DNA of 64,000 nucleotides from Acetobacter pomorum (GCF_002738225.1 NZ_PEBQ01000030.1:90829-154828); one strand, 5' to 3'. Numbered from the stretch's first letter, positions 40,201 to 48,681 are shown. Notes: generated by a model from the letters alone, not told the origin. Program-made: numbers and translations.

Positions 40201-43175
40201 TGAAAAGTGACGGTGATCCCAGCCGCATTCCGGCGGAAACCATGGATTACCTGGCAAAAACCACAGAGGGCGTGCCTTATGGCGCTGTCACATCTGCAAA
40301 CATGCGGCAATCCGTGGATAGTGCAGTTTCCAAGGGTGATCCAAGCGTTGTTGGGCAGCGCGATGATTTAACCCGTTCCTTGCAGGGTGAATACACGGCT
40401 CTTGGATCTTTAGACAAACAGTATCAGGCGGGAATCATTTCCCAGCAGGATTGGGCTGAACAGTCCAAGGTCATCAATGCCCAGATTGATACTACCAAAG
40501 CATCCCTCGCCAACCTGCGAGATCCCTTGCAGGACGTGGATCATTCACAAACGCTGGCCGCTCAAAGTGCGTCTGCCTTAACAGGCTATGACCGGCAGAT
40601 GGTCAGCGTGGCGCAGGAAGTGGACCAGGCACAGCTTTCGCTTAACGGTACGCATGCATCTGCAACCCAGATCATGGCAGCGCAGGCGCGTGAGCAAGCT
40701 ATTCTGGCTGATGAGTGGCACGCGGGCACATCCTCTGTGGTGGATCAGACACAGGCTCTGGATAAGGCCAACGCCGCCTATGCGGATGGCAAAATGTCTG
40801 CGCAGGATGCAGCATCTTACGTGTCTGCCTATACGGATGCAGAAAACAGCTTCCAGAAAGGCACGCCAGAGTTTGTGCAGGCTATGCAGGAGCGTATCAG
40901 TGCTGCCAAGGCACTGACAGTGGCCCAACAGAATACCCAGATGATCGGGCAGACCAATCAGAACAATGATCAGGTTGCTATCCTGCAAACTGAAACATCC
41001 CTGATTGGCACAAATGATGATGCCCGGCAGAAGCTGATTGCCCACATGCAGGTGGAACAGCAGCTCTACCGGCAAGGGCGGCCGCTGACGGATGAATACG
41101 CCCAAGGTCTTTTGGCCAGCACGGATGCCCTGTCTGATGCCACGGCGGAATACCAGCACCAGCAACAGGTGATGGATGATTTCACCGGCTCCATCGGTGA
41201 CATGGCGGATCAGCTGTCCGATGGCGTTGTGCAGGGCTTCATGCAGGGCACATCGGCGGGCATGTCTTTCAAAAGCATGTTGCAGGGTGTGGACGCATCT
41301 GTTGCCAGCGTGATTGCACGCTTTGCGCTCATCAATCCGCTGATGAACAGCATTGATGGCGGCACACGCACCACGCTGGCAGATCTGGGCAACCTGTTTG
41401 GCAAGGTGGGCGCAGATGGTTCCAGTGCTGACAGCATTCTGTCCGGATATGGTGGAGAAAACGCCATCACATCATCCGGCTGGGCCTATTCCCCCTGGGA
41501 AGCCCTGAACATGAAAAATCAGATCAGCACGCCATCCGGATCCGCTGCACAAAGTGGCGGCATGTTTACAGGAATCGGCAACCTGTTTTCCGGAAAGGCA
41601 GCAGATGGCAGCGGCATGTTCAGCAGCTGGGGCAGTGCGCTGTCCAGCATCGGCTCGTATGCGGGCATGGCGGGTGCTGCCTTTGGTGTGGGGGACATGA
41701 TCTACAATCTGGTCGCGCCCTTATTCGCCAAGCGTAAAAAGGACTATCAATACGTTTCCGTAGATAACGGCCAGCTTGCTGTCAGTGGTCATGTGTACAA
41801 GGACATTCATGGCAACGACAACGTGCTGCCCGGCCTGCAGAGTGATCTGGATAGCATCAACAATGCGTTTGATTACACGGGTGTTTCCGCCACCAACACA
41901 GACACCATCGGCAAAGTGGGGTGGTCCAAGAAAGGCAAAAGCTCCAAAACCTACAGCCTGACAGATCTGCTGCCTGATCTGGATCTGACAAGTTCAGATG
42001 CGACCATGCAGCAGGAGCTGAAGCAGCTCATGCCAACCAGTTTCGATAGCGTGGACACGTTCACGCAGGATCTGGAAAGCCTGAAATCCCTGGCGGATGA
42101 ACTGGACAGCATGAAGGTGTCTGTCTCCAAGTTTGATGACAGCTCCCACGTTACGGTGGATCATTTCAACGATTACACGGGAGACATGGCCAAGGCTCTT
42201 TCCACTCTGGATGGAAAGACGCTGAGTGTGGATGATCTGCAAAGCCAGTTTGAGGCGATTGAGGAATTTGTCGGCACCACAATACCAGGGCTTCTGGATG
42301 TGACGGCATCCGGTTCCGAAAGCCTGATGCAGCAGGTGGATGACCTGAAGCAGAAATACCAGGATGCCGCCAACACGGCCGCATCTTACGGTCTGGATGC
42401 CCAGGCATTGCTGGACAAGGGCAACGCCATTGCCGCGATGATGATTGCCAATGAGCAGACTACGCTTTCACAATCTGATCAGTCTGTGCAGGCGCGTTAT
42501 CTGTCTGCCACGGGCGATCAGGAAGGTGCGGATCTGCTCAACCAGCAGGTGAGTGCCGCGCAGGAAGTCCAGCAGTTGCAGGAAAACTGGCGGGGCTTTC
42601 TGGGTGACAGTTACGCCAGTAACGTCACCTACCAGCAGCAGCTGGCGGATCTGGAGAAAACACAGGCGGCCGAGAGGTTGCAGATCCAGACCGAGTATCA
42701 GCAAAAGGCGCTGGCACAGCAGCAGCAATATCAGGATCAGGCCAACGAGCAGCTTTCCAGCGTGTTCAGCAATCTTGTGTCCTACGCAAAAGGGCTGGAT
42801 ACGTCTGATGCCTCGCCATTGTCTGTGGCTGATCAGTACAAGGCCGCCAACAATAACCTGAATATGGATTATCAGGCGGCCATGGGTGGCAACAGCACAG
42901 CACTTGCGTCCTTGCAGACCGATATGCAGACATATCTGTCTCTCTCCCAGAAGTATAATGGGGGTGGCGCTGCCTATGTTGCGGATTATCAGGCTGTGCT
43001 GAACATGCTCAAATCCCTGGGCAGCATGAACACAGATGCCCTGACGGCAGATGCCATGCGGGACATCATGCAGGACAGCACCACCACGCTGGCCAGCCTT
43101 TTGCAACAGCTCCTGCAGGCCACAAACAACCTGTATGCGGAAACACGGTTCCAGAAACTCAAAGCCGTATCGTAA
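37218..43175 (+). CDS. Tape measure protein with lytic transglycosylase domain
   Basis: A 1985-residue tape measure protein; by the usual rule its length sets the tail length. The N-terminal region has imperfect repeats starting at residues 175, 311 and 439 (LDKTTAAMARGIAEADKQAE, MDKATAAMSRNAAEAGKQKQ). A hydrophobic segment lies near residue 585-610. Residues about 885-1005 form an SLT-type transglycosylase domain: catalytic Glu918 in IAPAESSTGQYL, then AIGAMQVKQDNA and VAMAYNWGETNLDRYL. It would open peptidoglycan during DNA injection. The C-terminal part is helical and Gln-rich. Confidence 0.93.
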   Translation: MAETDLVESLEVQITAVDQTEKATKTAGDSLDRVAEKGVTLSDVMSGMGKASKAATDTLAEGASAAAGSFETLGTQAVSRVNSLTKTLAVLSAQRDNLRAEFQKAADEGLDTAAITDNLEQLESRIGHVATELQTVSTNLQAAALGQKAWNGQLGEENALLNGIREAEGNRAQALDKTTAAMARGIAEADKQAEALAKVGNEFDDLTSAAERLPDAMEQVADAAVDGINDMRRVAETGQDVLDSMSAPDVDANVSGTVDIQAPDLSKTLDEQEKLKNSISNVTHEASVARDELSQMGKAGQLAAEGMQAGMDKATAAMSRNAAEAGKQKQALSGVDAEYNLISDTVQRMPDGMETVSESVSADISKIERAAKTEQESLGSITAPDVNVQTPDMSGTFQQQDRIKEDLNDIKSDAGLVAGELAGVDKTTQQASAGLQLGLDRSATSFMRTGRAASQLAKVMLQLNAAETRYDDIVAQAAAVPDGKLDPQVKQIVVQDAKAKVDALKAQKDALIEAAQAEADLDAAQQKSTRSGKLEAYQITEIMDDAHKFFDMVLAGGNPLQALFYEVPNALAIAGGNGGYGAGLSMLKNALTGPAGIAVAAAAAGAAILGVGKYAESEQESLAQLSTHLRATRTDYNDMATSAENAARALHDQYDDISLSDSRSAVQTIAAVPTVDASQIQRLTADSRDLAAVLNTTVPDAAKTLATALEDPAKEAQELADQRLPGFNAGLVLSVQHMVQMGQQADAVSLVIQKLESAIHGAADQGLTSFQMAWRNLKDEMGSSYSAIASEARGIGDLFVSMATSGINSLTDLVKLLKELPDELSTVWVSIKSGASTSFGWLEGKIENLMPANVQKLMAQGNTADPTFAMPSNPATSATHVQADGGIKAVQSMIDQVAQEQHLNGDITSLMHAIAPAESSTGQYLKGQIVRSSAGAIGAMQVKQDNAAGNDLTDLHGNVSASAQLLEHLYTKYDGDQTLVAMAYNWGETNLDRYLKSDGDPSRIPAETMDYLAKTTEGVPYGAVTSANMRQSVDSAVSKGDPSVVGQRDDLTRSLQGEYTALGSLDKQYQAGIISQQDWAEQSKVINAQIDTTKASLANLRDPLQDVDHSQTLAAQSASALTGYDRQMVSVAQEVDQAQLSLNGTHASATQIMAAQAREQAILADEWHAGTSSVVDQTQALDKANAAYADGKMSAQDAASYVSAYTDAENSFQKGTPEFVQAMQERISAAKALTVAQQNTQMIGQTNQNNDQVAILQTETSLIGTNDDARQKLIAHMQVEQQLYRQGRPLTDEYAQGLLASTDALSDATAEYQHQQQVMDDFTGSIGDMADQLSDGVVQGFMQGTSAGMSFKSMLQGVDASVASVIARFALINPLMNSIDGGTRTTLADLGNLFGKVGADGSSADSILSGYGGENAITSSGWAYSPWEALNMKNQISTPSGSAAQSGGMFTGIGNLFSGKAADGSGMFSSWGSALSSIGSYAGMAGAAFGVGDMIYNLVAPLFAKRKKDYQYVSVDNGQLAVSGHVYKDIHGNDNVLPGLQSDLDSINNAFDYTGVSATNTDTIGKVGWSKKGKSSKTYSLTDLLPDLDLTSSDATMQQELKQLMPTSFDSVDTFTQDLESLKSLADELDSMKVSVSKFDDSSHVTVDHFNDYTGDMAKALSTLDGKTLSVDDLQSQFEAIEEFVGTTIPGLLDVTASGSESLMQQVDDLKQKYQDAANTAASYGLDAQALLDKGNAIAAMMIANEQTTLSQSDQSVQARYLSATGDQEGADLLNQQVSAAQEVQQLQENWRGFLGDSYASNVTYQQQLADLEKTQAAERLQIQTEYQQKALAQQQQYQDQANEQLSSVFSNLVSYAKGLDTSDASPLSVADQYKAANNNLNMDYQAAMGGNSTALASLQTDMQTYLSLSQKYNGGGAAYVADYQAVLNMLKSLGSMNTDALTADAMRDIMQDSTTTLASLLQQLLQATNNLYAETRFQKLKAVS

Positions 43176-43190
43176 CGGGGTATCACCACC

Positions 43191-44783
43191 ATGCAGCAAC
43201 GCTGTTTTCTGGGAACGCTGGCCTTCGGGCCAGCGGCTTCCCGCACGACCACATGCCTGTCATCTGGCGGGTATGTGGATGTTGCCACCGGCACGAAATA
43301 TCCACCCATTCTGGCCAGCCTGCCGGATGTGGACAGGGAACTGGATATGTCCATTTCCGGGAGCAGCATGACGCAGAGTTTCGGCCAGCTTACGGTCAAT
43401 CTGTCCGATGGTGTGGCGGACAGCCTGAACGTGCGCAACCATACCGGAGATCTGTCCATCCTGACCGGCCTACGCAGCTATGACATGGCGCGTGGCTGGT
43501 GGGCAGATCCGGCACTCTCGGTCTGTCAGCCTCTGTTTACCGGATCTGCCACAGCCTGGCGCACCGGAGCCACGCAAGGCACGCTCACACTTTCGGGGCC
43601 TGCTGTGCTCTCGCGCCAGTTGCCACTGGCAACCTATGCCGGAACGGGTGGTGTGGAAGGTGGCTCGGATCTGACCGGCAAGGTCAAGCCACGCCTGCGG
43701 GGTTATGCTTTCAATATCACGCCGGTCTGCGTGGATAGCGTCAACCAGATCTATCAGGTTTCGGATGCGCCACTATGGATGGGCACACAGGGCAAGTTGC
43801 CTGATCTGACCGTTCTGGAAGGCGGTGTTCTGGGCAACTGGTCTGCCACATCCACGGATGGCAGCTGGTCGTACGCCGGCATGGTCAGTGATATCACCAC
43901 CGCAGATCCGGCCGCTGGCACCTATGTTGTGGAAAGCTCCAGCCGGGGCGCGTTTTTCCGGCTGGGTGGTACGCCGGTCTATACCATCACCTGCTGGGCC
44001 ACCGGCCTGATGCCCGATGGCACGTATGTGTCCAGCCTGCCTGACATCGTGCGGCAGGTGCTGGTGCAGGATGTCGGCATACCGGCGGCATCCATTTCCA
44101 GCGCCTGGACGGATCCGTTCGGGAGTGTGGACAGCGCCGCCGGCGCGTTCTGGGATGGCTCTGATAGCTATACCGGGCAGGACATGATTACCGCCCTGTT
44201 GCAGGGCAGCATGCGCAAGCTGGCCTTTGCGCGGGATGGCACGCTGACGCTGATTGGCATAACCGACAGCTTTCTGGGGCTGGTGCCAAATAAATGGGAA
44301 AAGCTGGCGATCCTTCCTGATGAGGTGATTGACATCAAGGAAACGGATCTGCCGTCCGAACTGGCGCTGCCGCTTACCTGCGGGCGGTGTACCTACAGCC
44401 GCAACTATACGGTGATGAGTGCCAGCACACTCAGCCCGAAGGCGGAACTGGCAACCCTGCGCACACAGCGCAGTGCTGTCACTGTGGGCACAGACAGCCC
44501 CACGGTGGAAGTGGTCAGCCCGCCTGAAGTGCTCACCAGTTTGCGCACGCAAGCCGGAGCACAAGTGGTGGCTGATGTCATCAACAAGCTGTGGACGGTG
44601 GCTGACCGGCGCGTGTTTTACGTCACGCTGCCGTTTGAGCGGCTGTTTGATTTTGAAATGGGAGACGAGATTGTGCTGTTTGCCAATGTGGACGGCCTGC
44701 GCGATGGCCTGGGTGGTCTGGTTGTGGGTGAAAGCTGGCGCGGCTCCAGCGCGGGCCAGTGCGTGCTGACGGTGTTGGTGTGA
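43191..44783 (+). CDS. Minor tail / tail-hub protein
   Basis: A 530-residue, beta-rich protein directly after the tape measure gene. It starts with LASLPDVDRELDMSISGSSM and has a middle like phage tail-hub or distal-tail proteins (TYVSSLPDIVRQVLVQDVGI) and a C-terminus ADRRVFYVTLPFERLFDFEM. Synteny suggests a tail-tip hub component; no motif gives a firm family. Confidence 0.65.
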   Translation: MQQRCFLGTLAFGPAASRTTTCLSSGGYVDVATGTKYPPILASLPDVDRELDMSISGSSMTQSFGQLTVNLSDGVADSLNVRNHTGDLSILTGLRSYDMARGWWADPALSVCQPLFTGSATAWRTGATQGTLTLSGPAVLSRQLPLATYAGTGGVEGGSDLTGKVKPRLRGYAFNITPVCVDSVNQIYQVSDAPLWMGTQGKLPDLTVLEGGVLGNWSATSTDGSWSYAGMVSDITTADPAAGTYVVESSSRGAFFRLGGTPVYTITCWATGLMPDGTYVSSLPDIVRQVLVQDVGIPAASISSAWTDPFGSVDSAAGAFWDGSDSYTGQDMITALLQGSMRKLAFARDGTLTLIGITDSFLGLVPNKWEKLAILPDEVIDIKETDLPSELALPLTCGRCTYSRNYTVMSASTLSPKAELATLRTQRSAVTVGTDSPTVEVVSPPEVLTSLRTQAGAQVVADVINKLWTVADRRVFYVTLPFERLFDFEMGDEIVLFANVDGLRDGLGGLVVGESWRGSSAGQCVLTVLV

Positions 44784-45592
44784 TGCAGAACTGTGCTTTT
44801 GGCCTGAACAATCTGGTCAAGACCGCCAGCCTGAGTGGTTCGGCCTCCTTTTATGCCGGTGTCTCGGCTGCCAAGGATTTCTCACCCAATCAGCTGGCTA
44901 CAGACCAGGGCAACACCACGGCGGCATTCTGGTCTGTAGGGGATAGCAACAAAACCGCATGGTTTCAGGCGCAATGGAGCAGTGCCCAGACCATGCGGGC
45001 CTTCTTTGTGGGGCGCACCAACCTTGGCCAGGCCGCAACGTGGCAGCTTACAGCCAGTTCTGGCGGCAATACGGTGTATTCTGCCTCTGGCAGCTTTGCT
45101 ACGCTGGGCGGTGTTGGCCCGGTGCAGATGGTGCATGTGGCACCGCAGAACATTCAGGCCGATACGGTCAAGATTACCGTCACCAGCAATGGCAGCGTGT
45201 CGGAAAGTTATATTTCCATTGCCCTGGCCTATATCGGGCCGGTCTGGCAGCCGGTGCGCAACATGAGCACCAAGAGCACCACCGGGCTGGACAGTTCCAT
45301 CACGGTGAATACCGGCATGAGCGGGGCCGAGTTTGTCACGCCCGCATGGATGCGGCGCAAGGCTGTGGTGGATCATGAATCGCTGGATCTGGCAGATGTG
45401 CCGGTGCTGGAGCAGATCCTGCTGCTGGGCGCATCTGGCGCCAATGTGCTGTTTGTGCCTGATCCGGATGCCGATGGCCCTACGCTGAACCTGCGCAGCC
45501 TGTTTGGACGTATCCAGCGCGGTGATCTGAGCAACCCTTACGGCGCTGCCCTGCGGCAGCAGACCAGTTTCACCATTACCGAGCGGCTTTAG
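44783..45592 (+). CDS. Minor tail / tail-tip protein
   Basis: A 269-residue protein starting MQNCAFGLNNLVKTASLSGS. The first half is beta-rich with an NAFG-like discoidin-type fold pattern (FWSVGDSNKTAWFQAQWSSA, VHVAPQNIQADTVKITVTS). The second half (FVTPAWMRRKAVVDHESLDL, ANVLFVPDPDADGPT) looks structural. It might bind the host surface, since galactose-binding-like domains occur in tail tips. It shares a TGATG junction with the previous gene. Confidence 0.6.
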   Translation: MQNCAFGLNNLVKTASLSGSASFYAGVSAAKDFSPNQLATDQGNTTAAFWSVGDSNKTAWFQAQWSSAQTMRAFFVGRTNLGQAATWQLTASSGGNTVYSASGSFATLGGVGPVQMVHVAPQNIQADTVKITVTSNGSVSESYISIALAYIGPVWQPVRNMSTKSTTGLDSSITVNTGMSGAEFVTPAWMRRKAVVDHESLDLADVPVLEQILLLGASGANVLFVPDPDADGPTLNLRSLFGRIQRGDLSNPYGAALRQQTSFTITERL

Positions 45593-45604
45593 GCCGCTTT
45601 TTTT
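45582..45604 (+). terminator. Rho-independent terminator at the end of the tail genes
   Basis: AGCGGC and GCCGCT pair around TTTAG and are followed by T6. The stem overlaps the end of the tail-tip gene, and it is a possible end of the structural transcript. Confidence 0.75.
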
Positions 45605-45625
45605 ATGCCTGAAAGGAAGAGTGTC

Positions 45626-45841
45626 ATGCCTGATGCAGACACAGTGCGGCAGGATGAATTTGCCGCTTTTGAAACCAGCGTGAACGGTAAGTTCACCACG
45701 CTGGAAACTGGCATTGCCAATATCTGGACGGAACTGAAGCGGATCAACAACCGCAAGACCTGGATAAACGGCAGCCTGGTGGTGTTTGGCTCTGCCCTTG
45801 GCAGCGGAATTGTCTCCGCACTCCAGCATATGCACCCGTGA
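45626..45841 (+). CDS. Small membrane protein with coiled coil, holin-associated type
   Basis: A 71-residue protein from ATG 45626 (AGGAAG 6 nt upstream; the ATG at 45605 has none). It has a coiled coil (EFAAFETSVNGKFTTLETGI) and one C-terminal membrane segment (WINGSLVVFGSALGSGIVSA). The architecture is like XhlA-type haemolysin/holin accessory proteins. It is the first gene of the lysis cassette. Confidence 0.6.
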   Translation: MPDADTVRQDEFAAFETSVNGKFTTLETGIANIWTELKRINNRKTWINGSLVVFGSALGSGIVSALQHMHP

Positions 45842-45979
45842 CACCCAAAAAGCCGGCTTTTGTAAACCTGACCACGAAAACCTGCCAACGTATAAGGCCA
45901 TTATAAATGGCTGTTTCCTGCGGGTTTTGTGCTCCGGTGGACTAATCCGGGCCAGATCACCTGTAAACTCGTCCACTCC

Positions 45980-46004
45980 GGCCGCGCATGACGCGGCCTT
46001 TTTT
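45980..46004 (+). terminator. Rho-independent terminator before the lysozyme gene
   Basis: GGCCGCG and CGCGGCC pair around CATGA, followed by T6. Confidence 0.85.
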
Positions 46005-46019
46005 GTATCCGGAAAATTG

Positions 46020-46478
46020 ATGAATGATCCGATTCTACTGGCGGCAGATCTGTGCCGCCGGTCTGAAGGCCTGCGCCTGTGCCCGTATGTTTGCCCGGCC
46101 GGGTATTGGACCATTGGCTATGGCTGCCGGTTTCTGGCCAACGGGGCCGCCGTAACAGCCAGCACGGCACCTATTACGGCCGAATATGCCGAAGGGTTGC
46201 TGCAAGCCACGTTGGCCAGGCTGCTGCCGCAGGTCCTGCGGCTGGTGCGTGTGCCGCTGACAACCGGCCAGCAGGCCGCGTTGCTGGACTTTACCTACAA
46301 CCTCGGATTGCCCGCGCTGGCGGCTTCCACACTGCTGAAGCTGCTGAACGCAGGGCAGGGGAATGCCGCCCGCAATCAGCTTTTGCTGTGGAACCACATG
46401 CACCGCAACGGCCGGCTGGTCACCGTAGCCGGCCTTACGGCGCGGCGGCGTGCCGAATGGCAGCTGTGGGCCAGCTGA
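46020..46478 (+). CDS. Phage lysozyme (endolysin), GH24 family
   Basis: A 152-residue muramidase from ATG 46020. The active-site stretch is SEGLRLCPYVCPAGYWTIGY, giving Glu16, Cys25 and Thr31 at the T4-lysozyme spacing Glu-8-Cys-5-Thr. Cys replaces the usual Asp, which is known from other GH24 phage enzymes. The later motif TGQQAALLDFTYNLG is conserved. There is no signal peptide, so it needs a holin for release. It lies after a terminator and before the holin-type gene. Confidence 0.9.
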   Translation: MNDPILLAADLCRRSEGLRLCPYVCPAGYWTIGYGCRFLANGAAVTASTAPITAEYAEGLLQATLARLLPQVLRLVRVPLTTGQQAALLDFTYNLGLPALAASTLLKLLNAGQGNAARNQLLLWNHMHRNGRLVTVAGLTARRRAEWQLWAS

Positions 46479-46534
46479 TCCGAATTTTCAAAACATTTCA
46501 CAGGGCATGTACCGCGTGCCCGAAAGGTAGATTG

Positions 46535-47227
46535 ATGAACTTTTCCCGTATTGGTGCATATCTGCGCCAGCCGACCACGCTGTTTGCCCTCTCTCTGTCT
46601 GTTGGGGATCTGGTGGCAACGTGGTTTGACATTATTCCGGAAGCTGGCTCTCTGGCCATTCTGGGTGCGGCTCTGCCGCTGCTTTCCACCTACAATAGCA
46701 GCGTGATTTCTGGGCTGCTGGCAGACAAGCAGGATCTGGAACAGGCCGTGCATGCCGTGGCCACACATAAGGACATTGGCCCTACGGCTGCAAAGGTGAT
46801 TGCCGATGCCGTGCCGGCCAGCACCATTCTGGCGGCTGCAACATCTGCCATGGCCACTGCCAATGCTGAAGCAGCACCCAAGAAAAGCAGCGCGGCTTCT
46901 GCCGTAGCAGGCGTCATGCTGCTTGGTCTGGTTGGCACCAGCCTGATGGCGTGCGGATCTGACCAGCTGGTGCAGCGCCAGCAGTCTGTTTACGGCCTGA
47001 GCCTGTCTTACGCCGCCGCAGCCCAGTTGGCGTCTGACTATGAAAAGAACCCGGCGGCAGATCCGGCTGTAGTGGCAAAGCTGAAGCCAGCTTTCCAGAC
47101 TGCGCATGACCAGATCAAGCCGCTCGATGACGCCGCGGCTAAAGGTGATCCGCTGCCTGAAGCCGCGGTTGAGGCCGCACAGGATGCCCTGGACGCAGCC
47201 CGCAAGCTGCTGCCTGCCAGCAAGTAA
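46535..47227 (+). CDS. Putative lysis-cassette membrane protein with internal lipobox-like site
   Basis: A 230-residue protein from ATG 46535 (GAAAGGTAG upstream). It has holin-like hydrophobic N-terminal segments (LFALSLSVGDLVATWFDI and SLAILGAALPLLS), then an Ala-rich middle. A second hydrophobic stretch ends in a lipobox-like sequence (VMLLGLVGTSLMACGSD), and the C-terminus is a long helix (ALDAARKLLPASK). It could be a holin-type protein with a spanin-like region. No family is recognised. The long frame is continuous from 46535 to the stop. Confidence 0.55.
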   Translation: MNFSRIGAYLRQPTTLFALSLSVGDLVATWFDIIPEAGSLAILGAALPLLSTYNSSVISGLLADKQDLEQAVHAVATHKDIGPTAAKVIADAVPASTILAAATSAMATANAEAAPKKSSAASAVAGVMLLGLVGTSLMACGSDQLVQRQQSVYGLSLSYAAAAQLASDYEKNPAADPAVVAKLKPAFQTAHDQIKPLDDAAAKGDPLPEAAVEAAQDALDAARKLLPASK

Positions 47228-47261
47228 CCATTTTCCCGGCATCAGGAAAATGGCCCCCTCT

Positions 47262-47289
47262 GGTGTCGGTATTACCGACACCCTTTTTT
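47262..47289 (+). terminator. Rho-independent terminator in the lysis region
   Basis: GGTGTCGGT and ACCGACACC form a 9-bp perfect stem around ATT, followed by C and T6. Confidence 0.85.
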
Positions 47290-47330
47290 ATTGCCTGCCA
47301 GAAATGGCGGGAAACCAAGGAAAAACCACC

Positions 47331-47513
47331 ATGAACTACGCAAGCATTGCCATTGCTGCGGTTGAAGCTCTTGTCGAAAACGGCCCGGTGATTGTGGAAG
47401 ATATTTCCGCACTGCTGAAGCCGCTGAAGGAAGGCCGCGCACCCACGGCTGATGAGTGGGATTTTGCTGAAAAGCAGCTCGATGCCGCTAATGCGGCGGT
47501 GCAGGCTGGCTGA
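47331..47513 (+). CDS. Hypothetical small phage protein, last prophage gene
   Basis: A 60-residue acidic, helical protein (SIAIAAVEALVENGPVIVED, ADEWDFAEKQLDAANAAVQ) starting at ATG 47331 with AAGGA upstream. No family is recognised. It is the last gene before attR. Confidence 0.6.
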   Translation: MNYASIAIAAVEALVENGPVIVEDISALLKPLKEGRAPTADEWDFAEKQLDAANAAVQAG

Positions 47514-47763
47514 TTATTCCGATTCGTTCAAAGAGCACGAATTTTTGACGGTGACACATGCCCCACCTTTGTGGGGTATGTTCTCGTATGCTCTAGTATG
47601 GAAAATTAGGTTATAAAAAAAACGGCTAAGCTATTGATATTAGGTGAGCGTAAATTCTAGGTTAGAAGATATAAGCCATTGATATTATTTGATATGCCTA
47701 TTCCCTCCCGGCTCACCACACCATCCAAAAATGTTGTTATTTTTGCTTTCCCCGGAATAAAAA
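47514..47763. other. Non-coding right end of the prophage
   Basis: This stretch holds a hairpin (CCCCAC/GTGGGG, about 47561-47576), AT-rich DNA with direct repeats AAGC(T/C)ATTGATATT (about 47627 and 47672), AGGTTAGA (47659) and attR. These are likely integrase arm and host-factor binding regions. No gene is evident. Confidence 0.5.
47702..47722 (+). repeat. attR, 21-bp attachment core
   Basis: An exact copy of 10797-10817. It is the leftover 3' part of the tRNA-Lys gene, not a second tRNA. The host sequence after it continues to the LysR gene. Confidence 0.9.
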
Positions 47764-48681
47764 TTACACAGTTTTTTCCCACGGTGGAGTTGGGCCGTAA
47801 CAGTCTGCAAGATAATCAATCATGACCCTTACTTTTAAGGGAATACTCGTGCCGGGCGCATAAATAGCATGTAGGTCTGGGCCGGGTGTTGTGGGGTAAT
47901 CCAAAGATAAAGCCATCAGCTGTTTTTGTTGCAGCGCGTGGCTAACAATAAAAAGCGGTAAATAAGCAATACCACCGCCCATTATGGCAGCTTCTCGCAA
48001 GGCATCTCCGTTATTGGCGCTGAGCAGGCCAGAAATGGGAACAGTCTTTTCTCCATTTTTGCCAAAATGCCAGCGGGATGCACCATTGTTTTCACTCAGT
48101 GTGTATCCAAGGCAATTATGGTTTTGCAAGTCATCCACATGCGTTGGTGTGCCAACTTTTGCCAAATAGGCTGGAGAAGCACAGATAACCATGCGAATGG
48201 CTGCCAACTTACGTGCCCGCAGTGTGCTTGCTGTGAGATTGCGGATGCGCAGTGTGAGATCCCAGCCTTCCTCAACCAGATCAACGGGCCTGTCGCTCAT
48301 GCCCAGTTCTACCTGCACCTGTGGGTAACGCCTGTTAAATTCTGGCAAATAGGGCGCAACATATTGGATGGCGAAGGAAACCGGAGCATTTAACCGCAAT
48401 TGCCCACGAGGTTCGCGGTACTGTTCGCTGACGGTTTGCTCCATGTTTTCCACATCTGCCAGAATTTTTTGGCAGCTTTCCAGAAAGAGGCGACCTGCTT
48501 CGGTTAGGGAAAGATGCCGCGTGCTACGCTGAAACAAAGAAACGCCTAAGCGTGTTTCCAATGCCGTAATATGTTTGGTAACCATTGTGGGAGAGAGTGC
48601 CATAAGGCGCGCGGCTCCCGTAAAGCTGCCAGCAACAACAACTTTTACAAAAACCTGCATGCTGGTAATGCGGTCCAGCAT
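47764..48681 (-). CDS. LysR-family transcriptional regulator
   Basis: A 305-residue regulator. The N-terminal winged helix is VKVVVAGSFTGAARLMALSP, followed by MVTKHITALETRLGVSLFQR and STRHLSLTEAGRLF. The effector-binding domain has QLRLNAPVSFAIQYVAPYL and LGYTLSENN. The target genes are unknown; it could regulate the divergent gene at 48803. It is the first chromosomal gene right of the prophage. Confidence 0.93.
   Translation of the reverse strand: MLDRITSMQVFVKVVVAGSFTGAARLMALSPTMVTKHITALETRLGVSLFQRSTRHLSLTEAGRLFLESCQKILADVENMEQTVSEQYREPRGQLRLNAPVSFAIQYVAPYLPEFNRRYPQVQVELGMSDRPVDLVEEGWDLTLRIRNLTASTLRARKLAAIRMVICASPAYLAKVGTPTHVDDLQNHNCLGYTLSENNGASRWHFGKNGEKTVPISGLLSANNGDALREAAIMGGGIAYLPLFIVSHALQQKQLMALSLDYPTTPGPDLHAIYAPGTSIPLKVRVMIDYLADCYGPTPPWEKTV

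Larger units (their letters stand above)
10797..47722. mobile_element. Temperate siphovirus-type prophage integrated at tRNA-Lys
   Basis: The element is bounded by exact 21-bp repeats and spans about 36.9 kb. It contains an integrase, an excisionase-like gene, divergent repressor/Cro genes, a replication gene, HK97-type head genes, a 1985-aa tape measure protein, tail-tip genes and a lysis cassette. No gene required for a virion is visibly broken, so it may be inducible. No tail sheath or baseplate-wedge genes are seen, and with the long tape measure this indicates a non-contractile tail. Confidence 0.93.

Noticed and set aside
47702..47722. Possible second tRNA gene at the right end
   Set aside because: Only the last part of the tRNA-Lys T-arm, acceptor and CCA is present, with no D-arm or anticodon; it is the attR repeat.
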